Origin: Porcipelethomonas sp964621265
GTDB taxonomy: Bacteria; Bacillota; Clostridia; Oscillospirales; Ruminococcaceae
DNA: 64,000 nt
Reading direction: 5' to 3'
Assembly (NCBI GenBank): GCA_964621265.1
Contig: CAZULQ010000007.1
Location: 1 to 64,000 of the forward strand
The position numbers and the translations under genes were made by a program. Shown here piece after piece: positions 50,424 through 58,658 of this stretch (position 1 is its first letter; each line of letters opens with the position of its first letter). The notes under the pieces were generated by a model. It made no database searches, was not told the DNA's origin, and was given only the letters and a program-made list of their open reading frames with translations.

Positions 50424-52196
50424 TTACCAGTTAAAGCGTCTTACACCGTTCTGATTTGTTTCGTTCTTGATTTTGCTCCATGTATAGCGCATAAACCAGC
50501 CATCGAAATCTGTGATTTCAGAAGATGAACCAGCCATCATGATTGAAGTACCTCCGCCTGGGAATCCTCCCGGTGGGAAGCCGTCTGAAGCACCCTCACC
50601 GCCGTAGAAGTCTGTAAAGCCAAAGCCGTGACCTACTTCATGAATCTGTACATGCTTGCTGTGAGTTCCCTCTGCCATACCTATATAGTAGGTATCGCCG
50701 AGTCTCTGACCCCAGTCGCCGCCGCAGCCACCGTATTCAGGGAAGCCCTGCGTTGCCCAGAGATACTGGTCAAAGCGCTTGTCGAGTCCGCCCGGATATT
50801 CATAGCTTTCATCCCAGAAATGGTCAAATCTTGAAAGCTCTGTCGGTGCATTTGCCATAACAGTCGGGATTTCACTGCTTTCGCCAGGCTGAATTACATA
50901 TTCTGTTGTATCTGTATATACAACCTCATCAGGCTGAAGGTCAAGTAACAGTGATGGGTCAGTTACAGCCCAGCCGACAATTTTTACATCAACGTGCTGA
51001 TAAGGCCAGTCTTCGTAACCTACGAGCCAGTCTGTCCACTGATTGATACAATCATCGAGTGCAGCTTCAAGCTTCTGTCTCTGCTGGAGTGTGATTGTTT
51101 TTGTTGAATGCCAGCGAACGACATAATTGAGCGTACCCTTGCCGTCTACAATCTGGTCAAAGATATTATTCCAGCGGTATGAGCTTGAACCCATTGAATT
51201 TTCCGCAGAAACACGATTCTGCCAGATCCAGTCTGCCGCAGACTGATATTCAGCAGGCATATCGTCCAATGTCATCTGAAGCGCCGTTGTTGTAGTTGTT
51301 TCAGGCACTTCATTTACAGTAGTTGTAGTAGTGGTTGTTGTTGTAACAGGGATAGCAGTTGTAACAATTGGAGTAGTTGAACTGCTTCCTGTTGTGTAAT
51401 AGCAGGTTATTGAAAGGACTGTGATAGGTTCGTTGCCCCACCAGTAACCGAACTGGAAAATGCCACCGTCATACTGAATGTCATTCTGAATTGCTGACAC
51501 ATCAAATTTATAGATTCCGGAAACAGCTGTACCTTCAAGGTCAAGCCAGTTATCCTCATTATTTGTAACAGATATTCCGCCACCATAAACAATATCAGCA
51601 GTTGAATCAACTTCAACTATGATTGTATTCGCCTTAGCACCTGTTGGTATAAGGTCTGAAAGTGCAACCTGTACTAAATTCTTTGTATCATCAGAACTAT
51701 CAAGCTCCTTGTTGAGTGTTACAACTATTCTTCCATCTTCATCAGGTAGTGCGGCAGTTGTTGAAGTTGTAGTGGTGGTTGTTGTAACAGGGATTGCAGT
51801 TGTAGTTGATGTAGTTACAGGCTCTGTCGGAGCTTCTGTTGTCGGTTCTGTTTCCGGCTCAGTTGGTGGTTCTGTCGGATCCTCAGTTTCAGAATAGATA
51901 CCCTTCCATTCACATTCTCCGAGAACACATCTTCTCAGCAAAACTGCGTCAAAAACATCAATGCGTCCGTCCTCGTTGACATCGGCATTCTGCATGTTCG
52001 GGTCTGTTGAAAGTCCGTCAAGACCTGTTACAAGACTTTTCTGAAGCAGAACTGCGTCCGCAACGGAGATGGTTGAGTCAAAGTTTACATCACCCAAATA
52101 GCCAAGAAGCTGTTTTTCAGCTGTAACCGTGCTAAAAAGTGATGTTGCGGCAATAACGCCCGAAAGCATTGCCGAAATAAACTTTTTAAAATGCAT
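50424..52196 (-). CDS. Secreted metzincin-like protease with N-terminal dockerin
   Basis: 590 residues: signal peptide (1-26), dockerin (about 34-93, repeats DVNFDSTISVADAVLL and DVNEDGRIDVFDAVLL), Thr-rich linker, beta module (about 156-265), second Thr linker, then a zinc-metalloprotease-like domain (312-590). His519-Glu520-x-x-His523-x-x-Gly-x-x-Asp529 is the metzincin pattern, and SIMMAG (about 551) fits the Met-turn. The dockerin lies at the N-terminus, unlike the glycosidases here. Possible roles are cell-wall protein removal or cellulosome processing. Similar domains are sometimes annotated only as cellulose-binding or hypothetical. Confidence 0.82.
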   Translation of the reverse strand: MHFKKFISAMLSGVIAATSLFSTVTAEKQLLGYLGDVNFDSTISVADAVLLQKSLVTGLDGLSTDPNMQNADVNEDGRIDVFDAVLLRRCVLGECEWKGIYSETEDPTEPPTEPETEPTTEAPTEPVTTSTTTAIPVTTTTTTTSTTAALPDEDGRIVVTLNKELDSSDDTKNLVQVALSDLIPTGAKANTIIVEVDSTADIVYGGGISVTNNEDNWLDLEGTAVSGIYKFDVSAIQNDIQYDGGIFQFGYWWGNEPITVLSITCYYTTGSSSTTPIVTTAIPVTTTTTTTTTVNEVPETTTTTALQMTLDDMPAEYQSAADWIWQNRVSAENSMGSSSYRWNNIFDQIVDGKGTLNYVVRWHSTKTITLQQRQKLEAALDDCINQWTDWLVGYEDWPYQHVDVKIVGWAVTDPSLLLDLQPDEVVYTDTTEYVIQPGESSEIPTVMANAPTELSRFDHFWDESYEYPGGLDKRFDQYLWATQGFPEYGGCGGDWGQRLGDTYYIGMAEGTHSKHVQIHEVGHGFGFTDFYGGEGASDGFPPGGFPGGGTSIMMAGSSSEITDFDGWFMRYTWSKIKNETNQNGVRRFNW

Positions 52197-52326
52197 AAAA
52201 ATTCCTCCTCATTAATTTCTCTTAATTTACCTTAATATACCTATATAATACATATTAGCATAATAATGCAAAATAATCAACTATTATCCAAAAATGCAAC
52301 ATTATTTCCTCTCTTTTGCACAAACA

Positions 52327-52360
52327 AAAAGCACTTTCCTTATGGAAAGTGCTTTTATAG
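52327..52360 (-). terminator. Terminator between two dockerin genes
   Basis: A 13-bp stem AAAAGCACTTTCC with its complement and a 4-base loop follows the dockerin/BIG gene stop on the minus strand. Confidence 0.85.
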
Positions 52361-52376
52361 TTTGAGTTGAAATTAT

Positions 52377-53948
52377 TTATTCAGCTGCTGAATTTACATA
52401 TTCAATATCATAAACTGTGAAAGGAACACCCTCTCCAGTTTCGCTGTTACCGCCATAGTAGTAGAGAATCTGAAGTGTTGTTATTTTTGTTGTGTCAATT
52501 TCGCTGAAGTCAACTTCAAATTTCATTGTGCCTTTGCCATCAAATTCTCCTTCAACAAGCTTATCGCCGGCTGCGTTGAATGCCTGTACTGCACCGCCGT
52601 ACCACTCTGTTTCACCAGGATTTACAGAGAATACTAATGTATCAAAATCCTTTTCTTCAAGTGTAACTTTATATGGAAGTGTTTCACCCTCAGGAAGTTT
52701 TGCAGTAGGGTCAATTGCTTCACCGTCGATTGTTATAAGAAGATTTGTGATTGCAATATCAGTTTCTTCAGGCCAGAATATCATGAACTGCATGTGCTTG
52801 ATAGCTGTTACGTCGAGATCCTCAACAGTTGTGAAATCAATTACAACATCATTGCTTTCCTCGTTATTGAATGCAATCTGTCCGATTGATTCCCATTCGC
52901 TGTTATATACCTGAACGGCACCGTTGCATGAATCTTCGCTGTTGATTGTGAATGAAACGCCTTCGATACTGCCTGAAAGATCGTTAATCATACAAAATTC
53001 TTTTGAATTAATGATGATTGCTGTTGTAGTTTCAACTGCTTCTGTTGTAGTTACTACGTCTGTAACTGTTGTTGTAACTGCAACTGTTGTTTTATCAGTC
53101 TCAGTTGTTGTTGCGATAACTGTTGTAGGAACTTCAACTACTGTTGTGACAACAGGACCTGTTGTTGTTGGCTGTATTGTAGGTTCAACTACATTGAATG
53201 TAATTGAGCAGCTACCTTCTCCAGGGAATGAAATCGTAACCTTTGCTGTTCCGACGGAAACGCCTTTGATGCTGAAATCAGCAGGACTGAATCCATAGCT
53301 TAATGAAACGCAGTCCGAATCAATTTTTTCACTCCATGAACGAACGGTATAATCATAACCGCTGATATATACTCTTACAGTTTCTCCGACTTCAATTTCA
53401 GTATCACTGCATGAAAGAGAATATGGACAGCTGACTGTTGTAGTTGTTTCAGTTGTTGTAACTTCAGCAACAGTTGTTGTCTTTGCTGTTGTTGTAGTTG
53501 TTTCTGTAACTGCTGTTGTTTCAGGAGCCTTAGTTGTTGTAACAGCCTCTGTCGGGTCTGTTTCAGCCTCAGTTGCAGGTTCTGTTGTTTCTGCTTCTGT
53601 TACAGGCTCAGTTGTTGGCTCAGTAGGTTCTGTTTCTTTTTCAACAAGCTCAGGCAATCTTTCGCCTAAAACTGTTCTTCCTAAAAGAATCTGGTCAAAA
53701 ACTGAAAGTACGCCATCTCTTGTCATGTCGGCAATAAATGCTTCTTCTTCTGTAAGCTCACCCTGACCTGTAAGGTAGTTTGAAAGCATTACATAGTCAG
53801 CAACTGTTATGTTGTCATCTTTGTTGATATCGCCCATCTTATCACCAACAATTGGTTCTGTGAGAGCAGATACGCCCATAGCGCCGAAGGTTGACATAAG
53901 AGTTGTTGCCGCAGCGAGAACCGCTGCAATCTTTTTCTTAATTTCCAT
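52377..53948 (-). CDS. Secreted N-terminal dockerin protein with Ig-like domain and tandem beta modules
   Basis: 523 residues: signal peptide (about 1-28), dockerin (39-96, DINKDDNITVADYVMLS and DMTRDGVLSVFDQILL), a long Thr/Glu/Pro linker, a BIG2-type Ig-like domain (about 173-254), another Thr-rich linker, and two related beta-sandwich-like modules (about 330-408 and 436-519). No catalytic domain is evident, so it may be a carbohydrate-binding or structural cellulosome part. The start at 53948 follows AAGGAGAG. Second Ca repeat is degraded in part (DMTRDG). Confidence 0.85.
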   Translation of the reverse strand: MEIKKKIAAVLAAATTLMSTFGAMGVSALTEPIVGDKMGDINKDDNITVADYVMLSNYLTGQGELTEEEAFIADMTRDGVLSVFDQILLGRTVLGERLPELVEKETEPTEPTTEPVTEAETTEPATEAETDPTEAVTTTKAPETTAVTETTTTTAKTTTVAEVTTTETTTTVSCPYSLSCSDTEIEVGETVRVYISGYDYTVRSWSEKIDSDCVSLSYGFSPADFSIKGVSVGTAKVTISFPGEGSCSITFNVVEPTIQPTTTGPVVTTVVEVPTTVIATTTETDKTTVAVTTTVTDVVTTTEAVETTTAIIINSKEFCMINDLSGSIEGVSFTINSEDSCNGAVQVYNSEWESIGQIAFNNEESNDVVIDFTTVEDLDVTAIKHMQFMIFWPEETDIAITNLLITIDGEAIDPTAKLPEGETLPYKVTLEEKDFDTLVFSVNPGETEWYGGAVQAFNAAGDKLVEGEFDGKGTMKFEVDFSEIDTTKITTLQILYYYGGNSETGEGVPFTVYDIEYVNSAAE

Positions 53949-53995
53949 TGGTAATCTCTCCTTTACATAAATAAAACTATTTTGTGGGTTTCGAA

Positions 53996-54059
53996 AGATA
54001 AGCGTACAGACACACTTATCTATATTATTAATTTTACCACTTGTCCCTTTGAATGTCAA
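53996..54059 (-). promoter_or_regulatory. Promoter and leader hairpin of the dockerin/BIG gene
   Basis: On the minus strand TTGACA (54054-54059) and TAAAAT (54031-54036) are 17 bases apart. An AGATAAG/CTTATCT inverted repeat lies in the leader (53996-54002, 54015-54021). Confidence 0.7.
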
Positions 54060-54093
54060 CAAATATCGGGTGTTTTTTCGGTTTCAGAAATAA

Positions 54094-54123
54094 AAAAAGT
54101 CCGCCTTTTAAAGCGGACTTTTT
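54094..54123. terminator. Terminator downstream of the small Asn/Gln-rich gene
   Basis: AAAAAGTCCGC and GCGGACTTTTT (54094-54104, 54113-54123) form an 11-bp stem with an 8-base loop; flanks allow termination in both directions. Confidence 0.75.
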
Positions 54124-54135
54124 GTGAGGTTTGTC

Positions 54136-54267
54136 TTATCTGTTGTTATTGTTGTTCTTGCTGTTCTGTGAGTTGTTATTGTTGTTCTGTGAATTATTGT
54201 TCTTGCTGTTCTGTAAGTTATTCTGGTTGTTCTGATTATTCTGCTGACTGCTTCTCTGGTTATTCAT
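54136..54267 (-). CDS. Asn/Gln-rich microprotein with tandem repeats
   Basis: 43 residues, unusually rich in Asn and Gln, with a repeated QNSKNNNN-like unit and few other residue types. GGAG lies 6 bases before the ATG and a terminator follows within 15 bases, so it is a plausible gene despite its size. No hydrophobic segment or Cys. No family recognised; the composition is prion-like or disordered. Confidence 0.6.
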   Translation of the reverse strand: MNNQRSSQQNNQNNQNNLQNSKNNNSQNNNNNSQNSKNNNNNR

Positions 54268-54415
54268 AGCAAACTCCATATACCGCAAATGTCACACAAT
54301 CAGAAAATTGCATAAGATTTACGGTTCCGTCTTTGTTTCAGCTGACGGACGCTGTATTCAAACGGTTTTAAACCGTATGAATATTATAACCCCATTTCAG
54401 AAAATAATACAGGAA

Positions 54416-54805
54416 TCAGGCTTTGGAATTTGTTTTGCTCATGAATTTTTCGCCGAAAACGACAAAGCGCTTGTGTACACCGCTTCCGATTTCGCCTGCT
54501 TCGTCCTTTGCTGTTACTCTGAATGTGATTTCTCTGCCGTTTACTTCTGTTACCTCAGCGTATGCAGAAACCTTCATTTTAAGCGGAGTTGCTGATGTAT
54601 GTGCGATATCAAGCTTAGTGCCGACTGTTGTCTCGTCATTTTCCATGCAGTTCGCAACGGCCGCAGCAGCGGCTTTTTCCATAAGTGCAACCATCATAGG
54701 AGTTGCAAAAACCTCAAGAGAACCACTCCCTACTGTTTTTGCAATATTTTCCATATTGACTGTTATTTCCTGGGTTGAGTTCATTCCGACTTTGATTTCT
54801 TTCAT
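54416..54805 (-). CDS. Hotdog-fold thioesterase, FlK-like
   Basis: About 129 residues. Matches the fluoroacetyl-CoA thioesterase-like hotdog family: VFATPMMVALMEKAAAAAVANCM, TVGTKLDIAHTSATPLKMKVSAYAEVTEVNGREITFRVTAKDEAGEIGSGVHKRFVV. The usual role is acyl-CoA hydrolysis, with the exact acyl group unknown. ATG at 54805 is preferred; the ATG at 54811 is only 1 base from AAGGAG. Confidence 0.85.
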   Translation of the reverse strand: MKEIKVGMNSTQEITVNMENIAKTVGSGSLEVFATPMMVALMEKAAAAAVANCMENDETTVGTKLDIAHTSATPLKMKVSAYAEVTEVNGREITFRVTAKDEAGEIGSGVHKRFVVFGEKFMSKTNSKA

Positions 54806-54866
54806 TTTCATTCTCCTTAAGTTTTTTATAAATTATAACACATCTGAAGTTTTTCTTCAACTCCCT

Positions 54867-54894
54867 TTGACTTTTTTTAGAAATGTGCTATTAT
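54867..54894 (+). promoter_or_regulatory. Promoter of the FabG-like gene
   Basis: TTGACT and TATTAT with a 16-base spacer, 30 bases before the start codon. Confidence 0.55.
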
Positions 54895-54923
54895 AAATAG
54901 TATAAAACCAAAGGAGAATTTAT

Positions 54924-55643
54924 ATGAAAAAAGCCGCAGTTATCACAGGAGCATCAAGGGGAATCGGAAAAGCTATAGCCTATGCTCTTGCAAATGACGG
55001 ATACATACCTGTCATAAATTATAATAAAAGCCGTGAGGCGGCGGAAAAAATTGCCGCAGAAACAGGCGGAATAGCAGTCTGTGCAGATGTTTCAGACAGA
55101 AATGCCGTGAGCGATATGATTGAAACGGCAAGGAAAAAATTCGGTGGAATAGATGTGCTTGTAAACAATGCGGGAATATCCGTGACAGGTCTTTTTACGG
55201 ACATTTCTTCCGAAGCTGAGGAGCAGATAATTGACACTAACATAAGGGGAGTTTTCAACTGTACAAAAGCAGTACTTCCACACATGATAAGCCGTAAATA
55301 CGGCAGAATTATAAACATTTCATCAATGTGGGGGGAGGTCGGCGCTTCCTGTGAGGTGCATTATTCCGCAACAAAGGCGGCAGTAATCGGTTTTACAAAG
55401 GCACTTGCAAAGGAAGTCGGGCTGTCGTGGATTACTGTCAACTGTATAACTCCGGGCGTTATAATGACAGACATGAATGCTGAATACAGCGAGGAAGAGC
55501 TGAATATCCTTAAAGAAGAAACTCCTCTCGGAAAGCTTGGAACGCCTGAGGACATAGCGTCGGCAGTATCGTTTTTGGCATCAGAAAAGGCGTCGTTTAT
55601 AACGGGACAGATACTTGGCGTTAACGGCGGATTTGTTATTTGA
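54924..55643 (+). CDS. Short-chain dehydrogenase/reductase, FabG/YmfI-like
   Basis: 239-residue Rossmann oxidoreductase. TGASRGIG cofactor loop, NNAG, catalytic Ser in INISSMWGEVGAS and YSATK (Tyr/Lys). The FabG-like core could be 3-oxoacyl-ACP reductase or, as in Bacillus YmfI, the reductase of the modified elongation factor P lysine. No fatty-acid or efp gene is adjacent, so the substrate is open. Strong AAAGGAG site and own promoter. Confidence 0.88.
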   Translation: MKKAAVITGASRGIGKAIAYALANDGYIPVINYNKSREAAEKIAAETGGIAVCADVSDRNAVSDMIETARKKFGGIDVLVNNAGISVTGLFTDISSEAEEQIIDTNIRGVFNCTKAVLPHMISRKYGRIINISSMWGEVGASCEVHYSATKAAVIGFTKALAKEVGLSWITVNCITPGVIMTDMNAEYSEEELNILKEETPLGKLGTPEDIASAVSFLASEKASFITGQILGVNGGFVI

Positions 55644-55765
55644 AATACTAATTTTTTGTCAATTTTCATATTGTTAAACTTGCTAAAAAGTATGACCGCC
55701 AAATTGTAAACTTTATATAAAGAGTAGAACTCCTTGAAAAGTAGGTGAAATTTGAAAAAATCTTA

Positions 55766-55794
55766 TTGAAGTTTGTTTTTCGTTGTGCTATATT
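55766..55794 (+). promoter_or_regulatory. Promoter of the LTA synthase family gene
   Basis: TTGAAG and TATATT with 17 bases between; a CTGTATGC/GCATGCAG hairpin (about 55830-55857) lies in the leader. Confidence 0.6.
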
Positions 55795-55873
55795 ATGTGT
55801 AATGAATAATGTAAATACATAGTGTATTTTCTGTATGCATATTAACAGGCATGCAGAATGGTGAGGGGTTCCT

Positions 55874-57736
55874 ATGAAAGAGAAATTTACTGCATTTAAG
55901 GAAAAGTTTTTTGGTCCTGATACAAAGATAGGCCGATTCAACAAGAAAAGAAGTGAAAACACAACAAAGTATAAGATGACTAATCTTATACTGACAATTC
56001 TTTTTCCGCTTTTCATCGTTGCAATGGCAGAAATAAATCAGATGAAGTCACCGTCAAAGTTTATACTTTTTGTTATCGACAGACCAACGGTTGTATTGTT
56101 TAACGTCGTGATAGCATCGCTTATTTTTTATGGCTTCAGGCTTCTTTTCAAAAAAGGCTGGATTGCCGTTTTTCTGCAGTCGTTTATTTATATGGCGCTC
56201 AGTATTTCAGAGCTTTTCAAGTTCAATACAAACGGAAACCATCTTATTATGACAGACATGAAGCTTGTTAAAAGTGTAAAGAGTCTGACATCTTTTGCAT
56301 ATATTAAAATAACGCCTGAGCTTATTGCTTATGTTCTTATCGTTGTGGCTTATGCCGCAGCTGTATTCTGGTTCAATCCAAAGCTCAAGCTCAAGCTTGT
56401 AAAGCGAGTTGTACCTGCGTTTGCATGTATCGGAGCATGTATATCAATCGTTACAGTTCCTGCAATTTCAAATCCAGTATATTCATTCTTTGATGTTGAT
56501 ACAACTGTTGCGGAAAATGATTTTATGCTCAATGAAAAGTATGACAGAAACAGCTTCCTTGCGTTCTTCTGTCAGACTGCTTCTGAAAATCTCGCAAAGG
56601 ACCTTGTGATTCCTGAAAATTATAACGACGACTCAATTCAGGCTATGATGAATGTTGAAGCAGATGAAAATGATGACAAGTCATTTGAAAATGCAAAGCC
56701 TAACGTTATTGTTGTTATGTCTGAATCATTTGCGGATTTCAGACGCTTTGAAGGACAGTTTGATACTGAAATCGGCGACACATATCAGTGCTATGACAAT
56801 GTTGCAAATCAGGGCTACAGAGGAACAACAATCGTTCCTACATATGCAAGCTGGACAGTAAGAACTGAATTTGAACTTAATTTCGGTCTCCCTGTAAGGT
56901 CACTTGACGACCCTAATATGCCTCAGCGTATGCTTCTTGAAAGAGAACAGCCTACTGTTGCGCAGTATTATAAAAACTGGGGCTATGAAACAGCGTATAT
57001 CCATCCGTTCCTCAGCAGCTTCTACAGCCGTGAAAGACTTTACTCATATTTCGGCTTTGACAAAATGATTTTTGATGAGGACTTCACAGTTCCTGTTAAC
57101 TACTACGGAACATATATTGAAGATAAGACAGTATTCAATCAGATTGAAAAGCTTATCAGCGAAACTGATGAACCACTTTTCTGCCATACAACAACAATGC
57201 AGAATCATCAGCCATATAACATGGGTGAAGACCCTGAAGATGAAATGGGCAACTATTTTGCATGGATTGAAAAGACAGGACAGGATTTCGAGCAGTTTAT
57301 CAATAATTTAAGTGAGATTGATGAACCAACTCTTGTATTTATGGTTGGCGACCACTATCCATCACTCAGAGGCGAAAACAGCGTTTATGAACAGCTTGGA
57401 ATAAATGGTGAAAACTGCGACGTTCTTTTTGAACAGCCTTACATTTTATGGAGCAACTACGGACTCGATTTCAGTTCAGTTCCTGAGGAAAAGTTTTCAG
57501 TATTCTATACTCCGTATGTAATCATGGACTTGATCGATGCTCCTAAGGACGAATTTATTCAGACTATGGAAACAAAAATGGAATCACTTCCTGTTTACTC
57601 GACAAGTTATGATTCATCAGTCGGAAGAGATGACGAGCTCGATATGCTGACATATGACAGAGTGCTTGGCGACATTCTTTCGCCGAATCCGATTCCGGAG
57701 GAGCTTTATGTTCCTGCAGAAGAGGTTGAAGATTAA
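55874..57736 (+). CDS. LTA synthase family phosphoglycerol transferase-like sulfatase
   Basis: 620 residues: four or five N-terminal membrane helices then an extracellular sulfatase-fold domain. Motifs: NVIVVMSESFADF, catalytic Thr region TYASWTVRTEFELNFGLP, FLSSFYSRERLYSYFGFDKM, FCHTTTMQNHQPY and FMVGDHYPSLRGENS. Members make lipoteichoic acid from phosphatidylglycerol or modify related glycans with phosphoglycerol; specificity is not decidable here. It has its own promoter. Confidence 0.9.
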   Translation: MKEKFTAFKEKFFGPDTKIGRFNKKRSENTTKYKMTNLILTILFPLFIVAMAEINQMKSPSKFILFVIDRPTVVLFNVVIASLIFYGFRLLFKKGWIAVFLQSFIYMALSISELFKFNTNGNHLIMTDMKLVKSVKSLTSFAYIKITPELIAYVLIVVAYAAAVFWFNPKLKLKLVKRVVPAFACIGACISIVTVPAISNPVYSFFDVDTTVAENDFMLNEKYDRNSFLAFFCQTASENLAKDLVIPENYNDDSIQAMMNVEADENDDKSFENAKPNVIVVMSESFADFRRFEGQFDTEIGDTYQCYDNVANQGYRGTTIVPTYASWTVRTEFELNFGLPVRSLDDPNMPQRMLLEREQPTVAQYYKNWGYETAYIHPFLSSFYSRERLYSYFGFDKMIFDEDFTVPVNYYGTYIEDKTVFNQIEKLISETDEPLFCHTTTMQNHQPYNMGEDPEDEMGNYFAWIEKTGQDFEQFINNLSEIDEPTLVFMVGDHYPSLRGENSVYEQLGINGENCDVLFEQPYILWSNYGLDFSSVPEEKFSVFYTPYVIMDLIDAPKDEFIQTMETKMESLPVYSTSYDSSVGRDDELDMLTYDRVLGDILSPNPIPEELYVPAEEVED

Positions 57737-57743
57737 AAAAGTT

Positions 57744-57785
57744 AAAGGGACGTTCGTGGCAAAGCAGGACGTCCTTTTGTTTAAA
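57744..57785 (+). terminator. Terminator after the LTA synthase family gene
   Basis: AAAGGGACGT and ACGTCCTTT pair with one bulged G and run into TTTTGTTT. Confidence 0.65.
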
Positions 57786-57801
57786 TTTTAAGGAGAGGGC
57801 T

Positions 57802-58008
57802 ATGGAACAGAAAAAACTGGACAGAATTAATTTTCTTGCAAGAAAATCACGTGAAACTGAACTTACACCTGAGGAAAAAGCGGAACAGACAGAGCTTCGT
57901 AATGAATATCGCAGAAGCGTTGTAGGAAATCTTGAGGCACAGCTGAAAAACACCTATATCGTTCAGCCTGACGGTACAAAAACAAAAGTACAGAAAAAAG
58001 GAGAATGA
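57802..58008 (+). CDS. DUF896/YnzC family protein
   Basis: 68 residues matching the small basic YnzC (UPF0291) family: DRINFLARKSRETELTPEEKAEQTELRNEYRRSV. Helical hairpin protein, function unknown, conserved across Firmicutes and in some cases SOS-associated. AAGGAGAG precedes the ATG. Two bases before the next gene, same operon. Confidence 0.92.
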   Translation: MEQKKLDRINFLARKSRETELTPEEKAEQTELRNEYRRSVVGNLEAQLKNTYIVQPDGTKTKVQKKGE

Positions 58009-58010
58009 AT

Positions 58011-58367
58011 ATGTCTGAAAATGGAATGAACAACACTAATCAGAACGAGACAGAAGTATTGAACACAAGAGCGGTTTTTGACCATGATGAGGATGATAAT
58101 ACAACATTAAAGGGTACTTCGGGAATCAGAATAGCACTTCATGCAGTTGTAATAGTAATTCTCCTTCTGGGAATACTGGGAATTGTGTCAAAGAAAATTA
58201 CTATTCCTGTGGGCGCAGGACTTTTGATTCTTACATCATGCTGGAATGCTGTTGCGTATATTAAGGACGGAAGAAAAAAGCAGGGTATTTTTACTATTGT
58301 AATATGTGCAATCCTTGCGGTTATGCTGGCAGTTTATTTTTTACTTCAGTCTGATCTGATTAAATAA
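58011..58367 (+). CDS. Small membrane protein of unknown function
   Basis: 118 residues: acidic Asn-rich N-terminus, then three helices (IALHAVVIVILLLGILGIV, PVGAGLLILTSCWNAVAYI, GIFTIVICAILAVMLAVYFLL). No family recognised. The ATG at 58011 follows AAGGAG by 7 bases; the ATG at 58005 is too close. Co-transcribed with the YnzC-like gene. Confidence 0.7.
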   Translation: MSENGMNNTNQNETEVLNTRAVFDHDEDDNTTLKGTSGIRIALHAVVIVILLLGILGIVSKKITIPVGAGLLILTSCWNAVAYIKDGRKKQGIFTIVICAILAVMLAVYFLLQSDLIK

Positions 58368-58392
58368 GAAACCCGGATTGTGAAATGATATT

Positions 58393-58426
58393 AAAGGAGA
58401 CGTGAAAATTGCCGTCTCCTTTTGCT
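58393..58426 (+). terminator. Terminator of the YnzC operon
   Basis: AAAGGAGACG and CGTCTCCTTT form a 10-bp stem with a 10-base loop and T-run. Confidence 0.8.
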
Positions 58427-58533
58427 ATTTTCTGTAAAATTGACAGTACAAAATTTATTTGTCTGAAGTGTGCAAAAGTCTGGTGAAGTTTTGTGATGGG
58501 TGCACAAAATTTCAGAAAATTTAAAAAAACTAT

Positions 58534-58561
58534 TTGCTTTTTTGTTGATATATAGTATAAT
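58534..58561 (+). promoter_or_regulatory. Promoter of the sugar-sensor diguanylate cyclase gene
   Basis: TTGCTT and TATAAT with a 16-base spacer, about 100 bases before the ATG. Confidence 0.55.
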
Positions 58562-58658
58562 GTACTTATAGTCATTTTAGGTGGATTTTATTATGTAACC
58601 TATGTTGCATATCCCCTGAGATGTTATGGTTACAGAAAAGATATGATTGGAGTTTGGT

